A stretch of 61,576 bases of DNA from CAZXCQ01 sp964639275 (GTDB taxonomy: Bacteria > Desulfobacterota > DSM-4660 > Desulfatiglandales > Desulfatiglandaceae), in the NCBI GenBank assembly GCA_964639275.1, contig CAZXCQ010000003.1, positions 1 to 61,576 on the forward strand, written 5' to 3'. This document shows positions 44,506-53,137 of this stretch, one piece after another. How positions within the stretch are numbered: position 1 is the stretch's first letter; the number at the start of each line of letters is the position of its first letter. The notes under the pieces are model-generated. The model saw nothing but the letters and a program-made list of their open reading frames with translations. It was not told where the DNA came from and ran no database searches. Position numbers and translations under genes: made by a program.

Positions 44506-44793
44506 ATGACCCTTACAAAACAGGACTTGATAGACTCAACCTACACGCAACTGGCCGTTCCCAAACACCAGTCAACTGGGCTGGTTGAATCTCTCTTTGA
44601 GATTATGAAAAAGGCCATGGAATCCGGGGAGGATATCCTGATCAGCGGCTTTGGAAAATTCTGCGTGAGAGAGAAAAAGGAGCGGGTAGGTAGAAACCCT
44701 CAGACAGGCAAGGACCTGGTGCTTGAATCAAGGCGTGTCGTCACCTTCAAATGCTCGGGGGTCTTAAGGGCGAAGATAAATGGCAAGGGCTAA
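44506..44793 (+). CDS. ihfA: Integration host factor, alpha-type subunit
   Basis: 95 residues of the HU/IHF family with an AAAGGAG site. Landmarks: MTLTKQDLIDSTYTQLAVPK, 'G-E-D-I-L-I-S-G-F-G-K-F' and the DNA-intercalating arm tip 'R-V-G-R-N-P-Q-T-G-K-D'. The R-N-P tip and the length fit IHF-alpha, although HU cannot be ruled out. IHF bends DNA and assists sigma-54 promoters, relevant to the promoters at 52.7 and 53.1 kb. Confidence 0.85.
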   Translation: MTLTKQDLIDSTYTQLAVPKHQSTGLVESLFEIMKKAMESGEDILISGFGKFCVREKKERVGRNPQTGKDLVLESRRVVTFKCSGVLRAKINGKG

Positions 44794-44813
44794 CCTGGTT
44801 AGGGATCAGGGTT

Positions 44814-44875
44814 TGGGCAGGGAAATGGGGGTTCGAAATCCCCATTGCCCTGGTTTCAAAGGGCGAAAGTCTTGC
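44814..44875 (+). mobile_element. Truncated MITE, copy f
   Basis: Only the right two thirds match: GGGCAGGGAAATGGGGGTTCG, CCCCATTGCCC and the end GGGCGAAAGTCTTGC. The left arm is missing. No target duplication can be assigned. It ends about 54 nt before the next start codon. Confidence 0.7.
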
Positions 44876-44928
44876 TAATTTCTTATACCGCGCCTCAGCA
44901 TCAAAATTTGTTCTTTAAAGAGGAATCA

Positions 44929-45090
44929 ATGTCAAAAAAATATCCTGAGTGCCCGCTCTATAACCACTCACATTGCAAGGAATATGGCAATCTCAAGCTT
45001 TGTGCGATTGTTAGGGAGGATAAGGTCTGCATTAAGAAGAATCCAGGCAAGAAAGGTAGAAGGGCAGACCACCGGAAGAGTTCAAGCTGA
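44929..45090 (+). CDS. Small Cys-containing protein, unknown
   Basis: 53 residues from ATG 44929 with AGAGGAATCA upstream. 'C-P-L-Y-N-H-S-H-C-K-E-Y-G-N-L-K-L-C-A' followed by 'D-K-V-C-I-K-K' has four cysteines and two histidines that could bind a metal, and the tail is strongly basic. Similar short proteins are frequent in these bacteria as I remember, none with a known role. The longer frame to 44845 starts inside the MITE and is rejected. Confidence 0.6.
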   Translation: MSKKYPECPLYNHSHCKEYGNLKLCAIVREDKVCIKKNPGKKGRRADHRKSSS

Positions 45091-45148
45091 TGGGGAAGTG
45101 GTAAATTAAACCAAGTTGCTAAATACCCATCGGAACACCAACCGGTTT

Positions 45149-46183
45149 TTATTCCACCATAATCTGCTCCAAGACAGAGAGGTTGTTTAGGGCCTTTCCG
45201 GCACCCAAAACCACGTCAAAAAGGGGTTGTCCGGTGACGATTATGGGGACATTTACCTCTTCCCTTAGTAGAATATCCAGACCCTTAATCAATGAGCCGC
45301 CTCCCGTTAAAACAATCCCCTTGTCAAAGATGTCGGCTGACAATTCTGGCGGCGTCTGCTCCAGGGCACCTCGAACCGCTTGAACGATTGCCCTTATCTC
45401 CTCAGAAATCATCCCCCTTACCTTTTTTGAATCTATGGTCAGAACCTTGGGCATTCCGGTAACCAAGTCTCGTCCTTTGACCTCAATTTTATCTATCTTG
45501 TCAGTCGGGAAGGCGTTGCCAATCGTCGTCTTTATGGCCTCTGCCGTGCCCAGCCCGATCAGGAAATTGAAGTTTCTGTTGATATGCTGCACTATGGCTT
45601 CATCCATCTTGTCGCCGGCAACCCTAACCGACCTGCTGTAGACAACCCCGGCAAGGGATATCACCGCAACCTCTGTGGTCCCCCCGCCAATGTCGACAAC
45701 CATGTTACCGGTCGGCTCGGTAACAGGCAGTCCCGCCCCTATTGCAGCCGCCATAGGCTCCTCAATAAGGAATACTTCACTTGCTCCGGCAGACTTGGCA
45801 CAGTCCAAGACGGCCTTCTTTTCGACCGGAGTGATCCCAATGGGTATGGCGATAACGATTTGGGGTTTCAGAAAAGGCCTCCTGCGATAGACCCTCCTGA
45901 TGAAGTACCGAAGCATTGTTTCGGTAATATCAAAATCCGCGATGACGCCGTCCTTCAAAGGACGGATCACTTCAATTCTTTCCGGGGTCTTTCCCAGCAT
46001 GATTTTGGCCTCTTTGCCCAGCGCCAGAACCTCATCAGAACCCTTTTTATCCCTTCTGATAGCCACAGCAGACGGCTCATTCAGGACGATCCCTCTCCCT
46101 TTCATATAAATAAGGGTGTTGGATGTCCCAAGATCAATGGCTATACCCCGTGAGAATGAACCAAAAATGGAGTCAAAAAACAT
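45149..46183 (-). CDS. mreB: Rod-shape-determining actin homologue MreB
   Basis: 344 residues. Actin-fold phosphate loop 'I-A-I-D-L-G-T-S-N-T-L-I-Y' near the start, 'V-V-D-I-G-G-G-T-T-E-V-A-V-I-S' (about 160) and adenosine motif 'I-V-L-T-G-G-G-S-L-I-K-G-L' (about 288). It forms membrane-bound filaments guiding lateral wall synthesis. mreC and mreD do not follow, so it may be a stand-alone paralogue (Mbl-like). Confidence 0.93.
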   Translation of the reverse strand: MFFDSIFGSFSRGIAIDLGTSNTLIYMKGRGIVLNEPSAVAIRRDKKGSDEVLALGKEAKIMLGKTPERIEVIRPLKDGVIADFDITETMLRYFIRRVYRRRPFLKPQIVIAIPIGITPVEKKAVLDCAKSAGASEVFLIEEPMAAAIGAGLPVTEPTGNMVVDIGGGTTEVAVISLAGVVYSRSVRVAGDKMDEAIVQHINRNFNFLIGLGTAEAIKTTIGNAFPTDKIDKIEVKGRDLVTGMPKVLTIDSKKVRGMISEEIRAIVQAVRGALEQTPPELSADIFDKGIVLTGGGSLIKGLDILLREEVNVPIIVTGQPLFDVVLGAGKALNNLSVLEQIMVE

Positions 46184-46293
46184 CGTTCGTTAGTACCTTA
46201 TCTTTGGCCTCTTATGAAAAGTATTGTGCGCGGAATGGCCATTAGCCGGAGTTATTGAGAAGATGCCGTTGGTATAGCAGGATATTTGAAGCT

Positions 46294-46632
46294 CTATGGA
46301 AGAGCAACCTCCGTATCCCCAAATACCTTCCGTAAGCTGTAGTTCTCCACGATGACGAACTTTTTCCCCCCTCGAATTCTTACCTCTCCGCTAATTTCAA
46401 CCTCCTGTCTCAAGAATTGCCTCAATTCGTCGCCTTTCTTGCTCGTGTCGATGAGATATTCCTCCTCGCCATGGGTGGAGATGGCAATGGCGACCACTCC
46501 ACCCTCATCATCCCATTCCACAGGAATAATGATTCCCCTTCCTCTCATGGTTACCATCTCATCCCTCGCATCCGTGAATATCGAAACAGCCCCGCTTTGC
46601 TCCAAAAAAGTGGATACAAAAGACCCTCGCAT
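46294..46632 (-). CDS. Conserved hypothetical protein
   Basis: 112 residues, beta-rich. 'MVTMRGRGIIIPVEWDDEGGVVAIAIST' and 'G-E-V-R-I-R-G-G-K-K-F-V-I-V-E-N-Y' suggest a small barrel, perhaps nucleic-acid or ligand binding. It lies just upstream of mreB on the same strand with 110 nt between. MITE copy g begins 15 nt upstream of its start. Function unknown. Confidence 0.6.
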   Translation of the reverse strand: MRGSFVSTFLEQSGAVSIFTDARDEMVTMRGRGIIIPVEWDDEGGVVAIAISTHGEEEYLIDTSKKGDELRQFLRQEVEISGEVRIRGGKKFVIVENYSLRKVFGDTEVALP

Positions 46633-46647
46633 TTTGTTTGGCCATTG

Positions 46648-46743
46648 GTATCAATTTAGCTTTTTGAAAATTGGCACTTGGCGAGGGGTATGGGGGTCCG
46701 GAGTCCCCATACCCCGGGTTTCAAACAGCTAAAGTGTTACCTC
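46648..46743 (+). mobile_element. 96-bp palindromic MITE, copy g
   Basis: Starts GTATCAATTTAGC and ends near GCTAAAGTGTTAC plus a few bases. The core is GGGGTATGGGGGTCCGGAG paired with CCCCATACCCC, with compensating changes relative to other copies (GTATGG with CCATAC for CAATGG with CCATTG), so the stem is kept. Perfect direct repeat TGGCCATTG (9 bp) at 46639-46647 and 46744-46752. Confidence 0.9.
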
Positions 46744-46755
46744 TGGCCATTGTAC

Positions 46756-47823
46756 CTAGTCTGGCAGATCGAATCCCAGACCAGGCCTATTCGTTGGAAA
46801 CAGAGTCCCCCTTCGGAGAATAACGGCCCCGGCTGAGGGGTCCTCTTTAAGTCCCAGGTGACCGTCAAGATCCGCATAAACGACATTTGGCTGAGCCAGT
46901 GCAAAATGAAGGCCGGCGGCAATGGCAAGGCCCGCCTCGTCCATACATCCGACCATCGTCTCCAGTTCTGCCGCGCAGGCTACGGCGTTGATCTGGATGG
47001 CTTCTGATATACCACCGACTTTCATGAGCTTGATGTTTACCATATCTGCCAGTCCCTTCCGTGCGATCCGGAAGGCATCCCTCAAGTTCATGAGGCATTC
47101 ATCTGCCATGACCGGGATGGAAACCTTGTGGGTCAAACGACCGAGAAGATCAGGATAACCCCTGTGCGTGGGTTGCTCTATGAGTTCGAGACCAGCCCTG
47201 CGGGTTCTTTTTACAAAGGTGATCGAATCATCCAGAGAAAAACCCTGGTTTGCATCAAAACGAAGTTCAATGGTCTTTCCCACTGCTTCTCTGACCTTCA
47301 AGACCCGCTCTATATCGGCTTCAACATCCATACCCCCTTTAAGTTTGAGAGACCTGAAGCCCTGTGCGACCAGATGGCGGGCGCGATCCAGTGTTTCATC
47401 CAGCGGGAGGATGCCAATGGTAATGCTTGTTTTGATGCGATCCCTGAATCCCCCCAACAGTTTCCACAACGGCAGGTTACCCGCCTTTCCGAGGATGTCG
47501 AAAAGGGCCATATCAAGCGCTGCAAGTGCAGACGAATCAGATTTTAAGGGCGCTTTCAGCCTTTCCAGAAGCATGGCCGGCCTCAGGGGATCTGAATTCT
47601 TGATGGCCGCCTGGACCGTACCGTTCAAGGCGCGCCGAACCGACTCCGGGGTCTCACCCGTTATCTGGGCATCAGGGGCCGCGCAGCCATATCCAACAAT
47701 CGTGCCCGAGGTTTTCACTCGAAGAAACACGTTGGTGGTACTGGACACTGTCTCATAGGCGATCGTATAAGGCTCGGCCAATTTCATAGAGACCGGCCAA
47801 CATTCCAATCCCGTGATTTTCAT
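46756..47823 (-). CDS. Dipeptide epimerase / N-acetyl-D-glutamate racemase-like (DgcA-like) enolase-superfamily enzyme
   Basis: 355 residues of the enolase superfamily, muconate lactonising subgroup. The acid/base Lys is in S-L-K-L-K-G-G (about 161-163); metal ligands are Asp in 'RFDANQGF', Glu in 'LIEQPTH' and Asp in 'VMADECL'; the second Lys is in N-I-K-L-M-K. Sequence fits L-Ala-D/L-Glu epimerases and the related DgcA. It lies 4 nt after the fusion gene and downstream of a DUF1611 gene, the known DgcN-DgcA pairing. It should invert a Glu-derived centre in a dipeptide or N-acyl-glutamate. Confidence 0.85.
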   Translation of the reverse strand: MKITGLECWPVSMKLAEPYTIAYETVSSTTNVFLRVKTSGTIVGYGCAAPDAQITGETPESVRRALNGTVQAAIKNSDPLRPAMLLERLKAPLKSDSSALAALDMALFDILGKAGNLPLWKLLGGFRDRIKTSITIGILPLDETLDRARHLVAQGFRSLKLKGGMDVEADIERVLKVREAVGKTIELRFDANQGFSLDDSITFVKRTRRAGLELIEQPTHRGYPDLLGRLTHKVSIPVMADECLMNLRDAFRIARKGLADMVNIKLMKVGGISEAIQINAVACAAELETMVGCMDEAGLAIAAGLHFALAQPNVVYADLDGHLGLKEDPSAGAVILRRGTLFPTNRPGLGFDLPD

Positions 47824-47827
47824 CGGC

Positions 47828-50266
47828 TTAATACCGTTTTTGGTAGATCTCGTCCAAAGTCAGCGCCTTTAGATCTTCAACAAACTCAACAAGGTGTTTT
47901 ATCATTACGTCCCAGATCCTCACCCCTTTGTCCCGCGTTGCCTTGGTCGGATCGCCAAGCACGCCGGAAGGCGATATCTTTGCCACATGGGCATACCAGG
48001 CAATGCTTCTCTTTGATGTGAAGTTCAAATATCGGTTTGAGAACCGGGGGACAAATTTCTTGATCGCTTCCTTTCTGACTGAATCGGGACGAACGGCCAG
48101 GGCAGAACTCGTTTCTATCTCACCGGCGTGGACATCGTTTGGTGTTTCAACCATGGCAAAGATATCAGGATCACTCGATTCTCCGGTATCGACACATGTA
48201 AAGATATTGGCGTCCCGGTTGATCATTTGGGCGGCAAAATGCAGGGCCGGGATATTGCCGCCGTGCCCGTTGATGATCACCAGTTTTGTGATACCATGGC
48301 GAGCGGCACTCATGCCGATATCGTAAATCAGGTTGCTCAGGGTCTGAGGATTGACGCTGATTGTCCCGCTGAAATCCTCGTGATGGTATGAAATCCCATA
48401 AGGAATAACCGGCAGGACAAAGGGTTTTGGATCTGTACAGGCGCTTGCCACGGCCGCGGCAAGACGTTCGGCATCAAAGGTGTCGGTATCCAGCGGGAGG
48501 TGTGGACCGTGTTGTTCGAACGAACCCACAGGCAGCAGGGCGATATCCACCTTCTTGAATCGGTTCCTGGCCTCGGGCCAGGTCAACTCCCCCAAGATGA
48601 AGCTCGTTTTCTCTCTTGCCGGACCCTGGGCGACCGGGGCGTTCCTTGGCGGTGATGTCTGAGCCTTTTCAAAGGGGTAAGGCTTTGCTAGGGCCTCATT
48701 GGAGAAGAGGTCAAAGTCCCTCCAGACCCTTCCGGCGCGCATCGCCGCACCCGACGCATGCTCGGAAAAGATTTCATAAAGTGGTTCACGAAGATCCACA
48801 GGAATCCCATCTAGGGGCGATTTTTCAGAATCGAATCTGGGCCTTATGATTTGCTGATTTTCCTTGGCCCTGATGGATCCGATGGATGGGTTCTTGATCA
48901 ACCCCTTTTGACTCAAGAGAAAAGCGAGGTGTTGGACCCCTTCTGTTTCCTGATGAATTTCTTTTGTTTCAAGACCCTTCAGACAGACATCTATTTGCTC
49001 CGGGCTATAGCCACATCGTTGGGGGTCCTTACCCAATGCCATCAACATCCCCACAATGCGCCTGCACTTCTCGCAGCGCCCGCAGGGATGCACCCGCTCC
49101 GTGTCTTTGTGGGTCGCATGACAAGAGGTCTGTAAGGCCTGGAGCTCGGGATACCGCTCAGAGAGGACCTTTTCAATGAGGAGCTCTGAGAGAGGTCTGA
49201 CAACCGAGAACTGGCTGATCCCCCAGCCTTTTGCATGATAATAACGTGTGAGTGCATCATCGAAGTAGCGGCTCTGATCGTAGAGTCCATCGTAATGGGT
49301 AATCCCCTGGTGCGAAAGCCTCACGGTTGTGTCAAATTCATTCCCGATCAGGATACGGCCGGCTCCCCGTTTTCTGACAATGGGCAAGGCCCCAAAAAGA
49401 AAGACCGCAACTGTCCAGAGACGAATAGGGTATTCATCGGATCGTACGTTTGCAAAGTCCGGGCGGATAAAGGGCATATGCCTCAGCATCCCGTTGAACA
49501 CTCTGTCCGCATTGCACCACACCCTGGCCGACCATGGAATATTTTTGCTGAAATAACGATAGGCATTCAAGGCCGTAAACCAGTGTCTCCCTGATTCGTT
49601 GATAAAAACAGGATGGGTTTCGCAACCAATCTCATTGAGGAGACCAAAGGTCAGCAGACTGTCTTTGCCGCCGCTTGAGAGCACGGCATGGCGCGATTTG
49701 TCTCCGGTACCCCACTTGCGGCGAATCTGATCCAGGTCCGGAGGCGTCTTTGGCTGGAGATCAATCCCGGTGAATCTTATCTTGGCCCGGAGATAATCTT
49801 TTTGCTTTATTAAGGGGAGATCTTTGACAGGCCCGGATAAATAGGGATTGGGCTCCACAATTTTTTTTACATAGATCTCCCGCGCAGTATTTCTGGCCAT
49901 TTCCTCGATAAAGCGACGGTCGAACCGATCGAGCAATCCATGGAATACCATCTCATCGCAGAACAGCCCGTAGTTGAGGGCGACCTGGGCAGACATGATG
50001 CTCGCGAGATTGAGTGATTCGTCCTCATCAGGGACAAAGACATCCTCTCCATAGCGGTAGATCAGTTCAACGGTTTCGTCTCGATTACCCTGAATAACCC
50101 GGTAGGGCGCGATGAGGCGCCGACGTTCGAGTCGGGGAGGCCCGATTTCCAGCCGCTTGATCACCCTGAGGATATCAATGGCGTTTTCCTTGTCCGGAGG
50201 CTTTGTCTTCAAAGAGACAATGTCCGGTATTCTTCCTTCTGGCAGCATCGCTTTTTTCTCAGCCAT
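47828..50266 (-). CDS. PP-loop ATPase fused to a creatininase-family hydrolase
   Basis: 812 residues. Residues about 60-150 form a helical domain. The PP-loop motif S-S-G-G-K-D-S at 197-203 marks an adenylating (ATP to AMP) enzyme. C-G-R-C-E-K-C at 395-401 is a likely zinc site. A linker (about 410-555) joins the creatininase domain (557-812), with metal ligands in G-S-F-E-Q-H-G-P-H-L-P-L-D (Glu584, His586), N-G-H-G-G-N and H-A-G-E-I-E-T. The N-terminal half is loosely like MurL-type muropeptide epimerases, but I am not sure. It overlaps DUF1611 by 8 nt. A fused adenylating and amide-cleaving enzyme suggests make-and-trim work on gamma-glutamyl peptides. Confidence 0.8.
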   Translation of the reverse strand: MAEKKAMLPEGRIPDIVSLKTKPPDKENAIDILRVIKRLEIGPPRLERRRLIAPYRVIQGNRDETVELIYRYGEDVFVPDEDESLNLASIMSAQVALNYGLFCDEMVFHGLLDRFDRRFIEEMARNTAREIYVKKIVEPNPYLSGPVKDLPLIKQKDYLRAKIRFTGIDLQPKTPPDLDQIRRKWGTGDKSRHAVLSSGGKDSLLTFGLLNEIGCETHPVFINESGRHWFTALNAYRYFSKNIPWSARVWCNADRVFNGMLRHMPFIRPDFANVRSDEYPIRLWTVAVFLFGALPIVRKRGAGRILIGNEFDTTVRLSHQGITHYDGLYDQSRYFDDALTRYYHAKGWGISQFSVVRPLSELLIEKVLSERYPELQALQTSCHATHKDTERVHPCGRCEKCRRIVGMLMALGKDPQRCGYSPEQIDVCLKGLETKEIHQETEGVQHLAFLLSQKGLIKNPSIGSIRAKENQQIIRPRFDSEKSPLDGIPVDLREPLYEIFSEHASGAAMRAGRVWRDFDLFSNEALAKPYPFEKAQTSPPRNAPVAQGPAREKTSFILGELTWPEARNRFKKVDIALLPVGSFEQHGPHLPLDTDTFDAERLAAAVASACTDPKPFVLPVIPYGISYHHEDFSGTISVNPQTLSNLIYDIGMSAARHGITKLVIINGHGGNIPALHFAAQMINRDANIFTCVDTGESSDPDIFAMVETPNDVHAGEIETSSALAVRPDSVRKEAIKKFVPRFSNRYLNFTSKRSIAWYAHVAKISPSGVLGDPTKATRDKGVRIWDVMIKHLVEFVEDLKALTLDEIYQKRY

Positions 50267-51356
50267 GGGCTCTCACCTGCCCTTTATTGATAGAGGGTCT
50301 GAGCGCGGTAACCACCCCTTCGGCCCTGTCCTTGAGGGCATCACAGGCGGGGAGCCCCGTGCTCGTTTTGATGTCATCACAGGCCCTGGAAAGGCCGTCG
50401 TTATCCAGATTTTCGTGATTTACGGTCACGGCCACGACCGGTTTGCCTGAAAGGAGTTCAATGGCGTCGATCTGCTTTTTCAGGGGATGAATGGGATAAC
50501 CGGGAAAACCGTCATAGTCTCTCCTTCCCGGGGCGTGTTGAAGCACGACCACATCGGGTCTCCCCGCGGCCAGAATCTCAAGACCGCCGGGGTAGGCCGG
50601 GTTCATCAGGCTTCCCTGTCCCTCAATAATGATGACCTGCGGATGTGTCTCGTGCCATGCCTTCCAAACGGCATGCTCGATTTCGCCCGCCACAAAATCG
50701 TTGATCAGGGAGTCGAGGATGATGCCGTATCGGACGCCCTGCATCCAGGCTGTTTGTCCTGTTCCGATGAGTTCCGCCGTGTAGCCGGAGTCGTGCAAGG
50801 CGTCGAGAAGGATCCAGGCCGTTGTCCGTTTGCCCACAGCCGAATCGGTCCCCAGCAGAGCGACCTTGAAGGCATTGACCTGTTCGATCTTTCCGGTAAA
50901 AGCGTGGAGATCCCTTCGAGACGGGGGTTTTCGGATATCCCGGAGCCGCACACCGTTCTTGTGCGCGAGGGCGACCAGTTTTGGGTCATCGGCGAGGAAG
51001 TCGTGGAGTCCCGAGTCCACATTCAGCCCCAGATCTATCGCAGTAATGATGTCGTTTCTGGCTTCAGGACTCAACCGTCCCCCATCGGGGGCCAGTCCCA
51101 TGACCAGATGGGTTGGTTGTGCCCCAACGGCCTTTGCTGCCTTTATGGCCTCCCGGATGCCAGACTGAACAGGGATGCCGTTGGGTTTGGCATCCAGGAG
51201 CCACCCCGCATCCTTTCCGGCATGACCCGAGTCTATGACCGAAAGGACTCGATATCGAGCAGTCCGGCGTATAAGACCGTGGGCGGTCTTCCCGTTGGAG
51301 GTGCCAAAGGCACCCTCGCAATAGACAATGGCCTGTCCCTCAGGTAGAGTTTTCAT
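50259..51356 (-). CDS. DUF1611 protein (DgcN-like N-acetyltransferase)
   Basis: 365 residues. The N-terminal Rossmann-like part ('YCEGAFGTSNGKTAHGLIR', 'VIDSGHAGKDAG') is followed by a P-loop domain, L-L-G-T-D-S-A-V-G-K-R-T-T at 168-179, and 'IIIEGQGSLMNPAYPGG'. This is DUF1611; a member named DgcN has been described as D-glutamate N-acetyltransferase acting before DgcA. Overlaps both neighbours (8 and 4 nt), so it is part of one tight operon. Acetyl transfer is inferred from family knowledge. Confidence 0.85.
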   Translation of the reverse strand: MKTLPEGQAIVYCEGAFGTSNGKTAHGLIRRTARYRVLSVIDSGHAGKDAGWLLDAKPNGIPVQSGIREAIKAAKAVGAQPTHLVMGLAPDGGRLSPEARNDIITAIDLGLNVDSGLHDFLADDPKLVALAHKNGVRLRDIRKPPSRRDLHAFTGKIEQVNAFKVALLGTDSAVGKRTTAWILLDALHDSGYTAELIGTGQTAWMQGVRYGIILDSLINDFVAGEIEHAVWKAWHETHPQVIIIEGQGSLMNPAYPGGLEILAAGRPDVVVLQHAPGRRDYDGFPGYPIHPLKKQIDAIELLSGKPVVAVTVNHENLDNDGLSRACDDIKTSTGLPACDALKDRAEGVVTALRPSINKGQVRAHG

Positions 51357-52486
51357 GACCGTCTCCCTGTGAGGATCGCAACATAACGATCTCCGGGTAG
51401 GGGTTCTTTTTGGTGTTTTTCGACCAAAACGATCAGACCTGCGGTGGAGGCAGGGAGCACATCCAGGCCTTCCTTCCCCCTAAGCAGGCGTGAATAGGCG
51501 AGCATGTTCTTGTCGGTGGCATCGGAGGCCCACCCCTGGGTGTTTCGGACGGCCTCCAGGGCGTAATCGCCGTCTATGGCATGCCAGTTGATCAAGGGTT
51601 CGTTTACCAAAGTCTCCCGAATTCTCGCGGGCTCCAGGTCTTCGCAAAAGGGGCTGTTTTTTTTGTATGCATGGACAATGGGGTTTTTGCCATGTGAAGA
51701 GGCAGCAATTATTCTCGGAAGTCTGGATGTCTTGCCCCGGCGATACAGACTCAAGAAGCCCCGATAGATTCCCGCCAGGGTGGTCCCATTGGAAACAGGG
51801 ACGGCAACGGCGGCCGGTGCATCTCTTAGCTCGTCATAGATTTCGTAAGCGATTGCTCCGTAGGCCTGAAGCTGCAGGGCCGTGTTGGCACCTCCCGGGT
51901 TTGCATCATAGATCTCATCTGCTTGAGCTCTTTGACGGGAGGCAAGGACGGCAGTTTCATAATCCCCGGGGACAGGGACGATCTTCGCACCCGTGCTGGT
52001 TATCTCTGCCATACGCCTTGTGTGATACCTTTCCGGGATAAAGACAAGGCATTGCAATCCGGCCATGGAGGCGGCTATGGCAATGGCCGCCCCGTAATTC
52101 CCGCATGTTGCAACGGTCATGGCGTCAAAGCCCCGGCGCATGGCATCCATGGCCTGCGCAAAGGCGATACGATCCTTCTGGGTTCCCGTGGGGTTTCCTC
52201 CTTCGAATTTCAGGTAGATCTGCCTCAGCCCCACCTCCCGTTCCACATTTCGCGCCCTGGAAAGGGTGGTGTCGCCGATTTCGGAGTCGATGATATCTTC
52301 GTAGGCTTCCAACCTTTCGCTCAGTGGCCTGTTTGGGTCCCCGGCGATTCTTTTTTGTATCTCCAGGTCTGCCCCGATGATCGGAGTGCTGGCGCTCGCC
52401 CCGTCAAGGAGTGATAACATCGTGCCATCCGGGACTGCATTCGCATCGATGAGATCTGATTGTTGCGTGTCTTGAGATCGTTGCAT
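51353..52486 (-). CDS. PLP-dependent threonine synthase-like enzyme
   Basis: 377 residues, fold type II PLP enzyme. The PLP lysine is Lys104 in G-N-P-T-G-T-Q-K-D-R; the phosphate/substrate loop is 'A-T-C-G-N-Y-G-A-A', and 'V-P-V-S-N-G-T-T-L-A-G' follows. Closest in style to threonine synthase, but the N-terminal domain is different and there is no threonine pathway nearby. As first gene of the leftward operon it may supply or modify an amino acid used by the CapB system. Reaction (elimination, replacement or racemisation) is not decided by sequence. Confidence 0.8.
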   Translation of the reverse strand: MQRSQDTQQSDLIDANAVPDGTMLSLLDGASASTPIIGADLEIQKRIAGDPNRPLSERLEAYEDIIDSEIGDTTLSRARNVEREVGLRQIYLKFEGGNPTGTQKDRIAFAQAMDAMRRGFDAMTVATCGNYGAAIAIAASMAGLQCLVFIPERYHTRRMAEITSTGAKIVPVPGDYETAVLASRQRAQADEIYDANPGGANTALQLQAYGAIAYEIYDELRDAPAAVAVPVSNGTTLAGIYRGFLSLYRRGKTSRLPRIIAASSHGKNPIVHAYKKNSPFCEDLEPARIRETLVNEPLINWHAIDGDYALEAVRNTQGWASDATDKNMLAYSRLLRGKEGLDVLPASTAGLIVLVEKHQKEPLPGDRYVAILTGRRS

Positions 52487-52688
52487 CTTATAGGGCCCTC
52501 TCCTCCATATTTATGACTTGTGTTTCCATCCACCCAAAAGTCTGCCCTGATCGGACCCTTCCGTTGGGGTCACCGTCTGTGTCCGGGTGGATCTGACCTT
52601 TACCGGCATGGGCGGTGTTTCAGCGCTATGTCTGCGACTCCTCCGGGGTCGGCAATCTGGTCAGGCCCTGCCTTTCTGACGCGGTAAC

Positions 52689-52704
52689 AGCAATAGTCAT
52701 GCCA
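52689..52704 (-). promoter_or_regulatory. Sigma-54 promoter of the leftward operon
   Basis: Minus strand reads TGGCATGACTATTGCT: GG and GC are separated by exactly 10 nt, and one base differs from TGGCAC-N5-TTGCT. Transcription would start near 52678, about 190 nt before the PLP-enzyme gene. Confidence 0.6.
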
Positions 52705-52725
52705 TGACAATTCTCTTTGCCGTCT

Positions 52726-52806
52726 GTCATGCTTTGGCCCGTGGAACCCAGGGCAATGGGGATTCCAAACCGTCATTTCCCTGTGCAATTACCGACTTTG
52801 ATGGTC
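52726..52806 (-). mobile_element. Degraded MITE, copy h
   Basis: Plus strand CATGCTTTGGCCC, CCCAGGGCAATGGGGATTCC and TTTCCCTG follow the layout of copy a (GCATTTTGGC, GGGCAATGGGGATTCGG, TTGCCCTG), but one stem arm is broken by changes. No target duplication is seen. Confidence 0.5.
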
Positions 52807-53121
52807 TCGCAATAAGTCTCTAAGGCAGTCAAGCCGTAAATACCAGAAATCCGGGTTCCGATAATCGGTCAAAGCGAACCAGGAATTCCGGTTTTTCTGC
52901 GCGGTTCACCGCTGACCAGGGAAAACCATCCATCAAATTGCTGGAAGTACTTTTGGTTTGGGGCGATTTAAGACAGAGGTCAGGGGGTGAGGAACCCAGA
53001 AAGGGTCTGAGGTAAGAAGACGGCTTTAAAACGGTGGCGGGTTGTGCCACAGCATTTTCTTAAGGTTCGTAGAAAAGCGGCAAGGTCTCTCAAGGAAGGT
53101 CGGTTCTGAAAAGGGTATAAA

Positions 53122-53137
53122 TGGCACACCCTTTGCT
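53122..53137 (+). promoter_or_regulatory. Sigma-54 promoter of the capB operon
   Basis: TGGCACACCCTTTGCT matches TGGCAC-N5-TTGCT exactly, with GG-N10-GC spacing. The start of transcription would be near 53148, about 29 nt before the capB ATG. Confidence 0.75.

Noticed and set aside
44826..44851. tRNA-like T arm (GGTTCGAAATCC inside a GC-rich stem)
   Set aside because: It is the core of MITE copy f; no acceptor, D or anticodon arms surround it, and the same core occurs in the other copies with changes that break T-loop rules.
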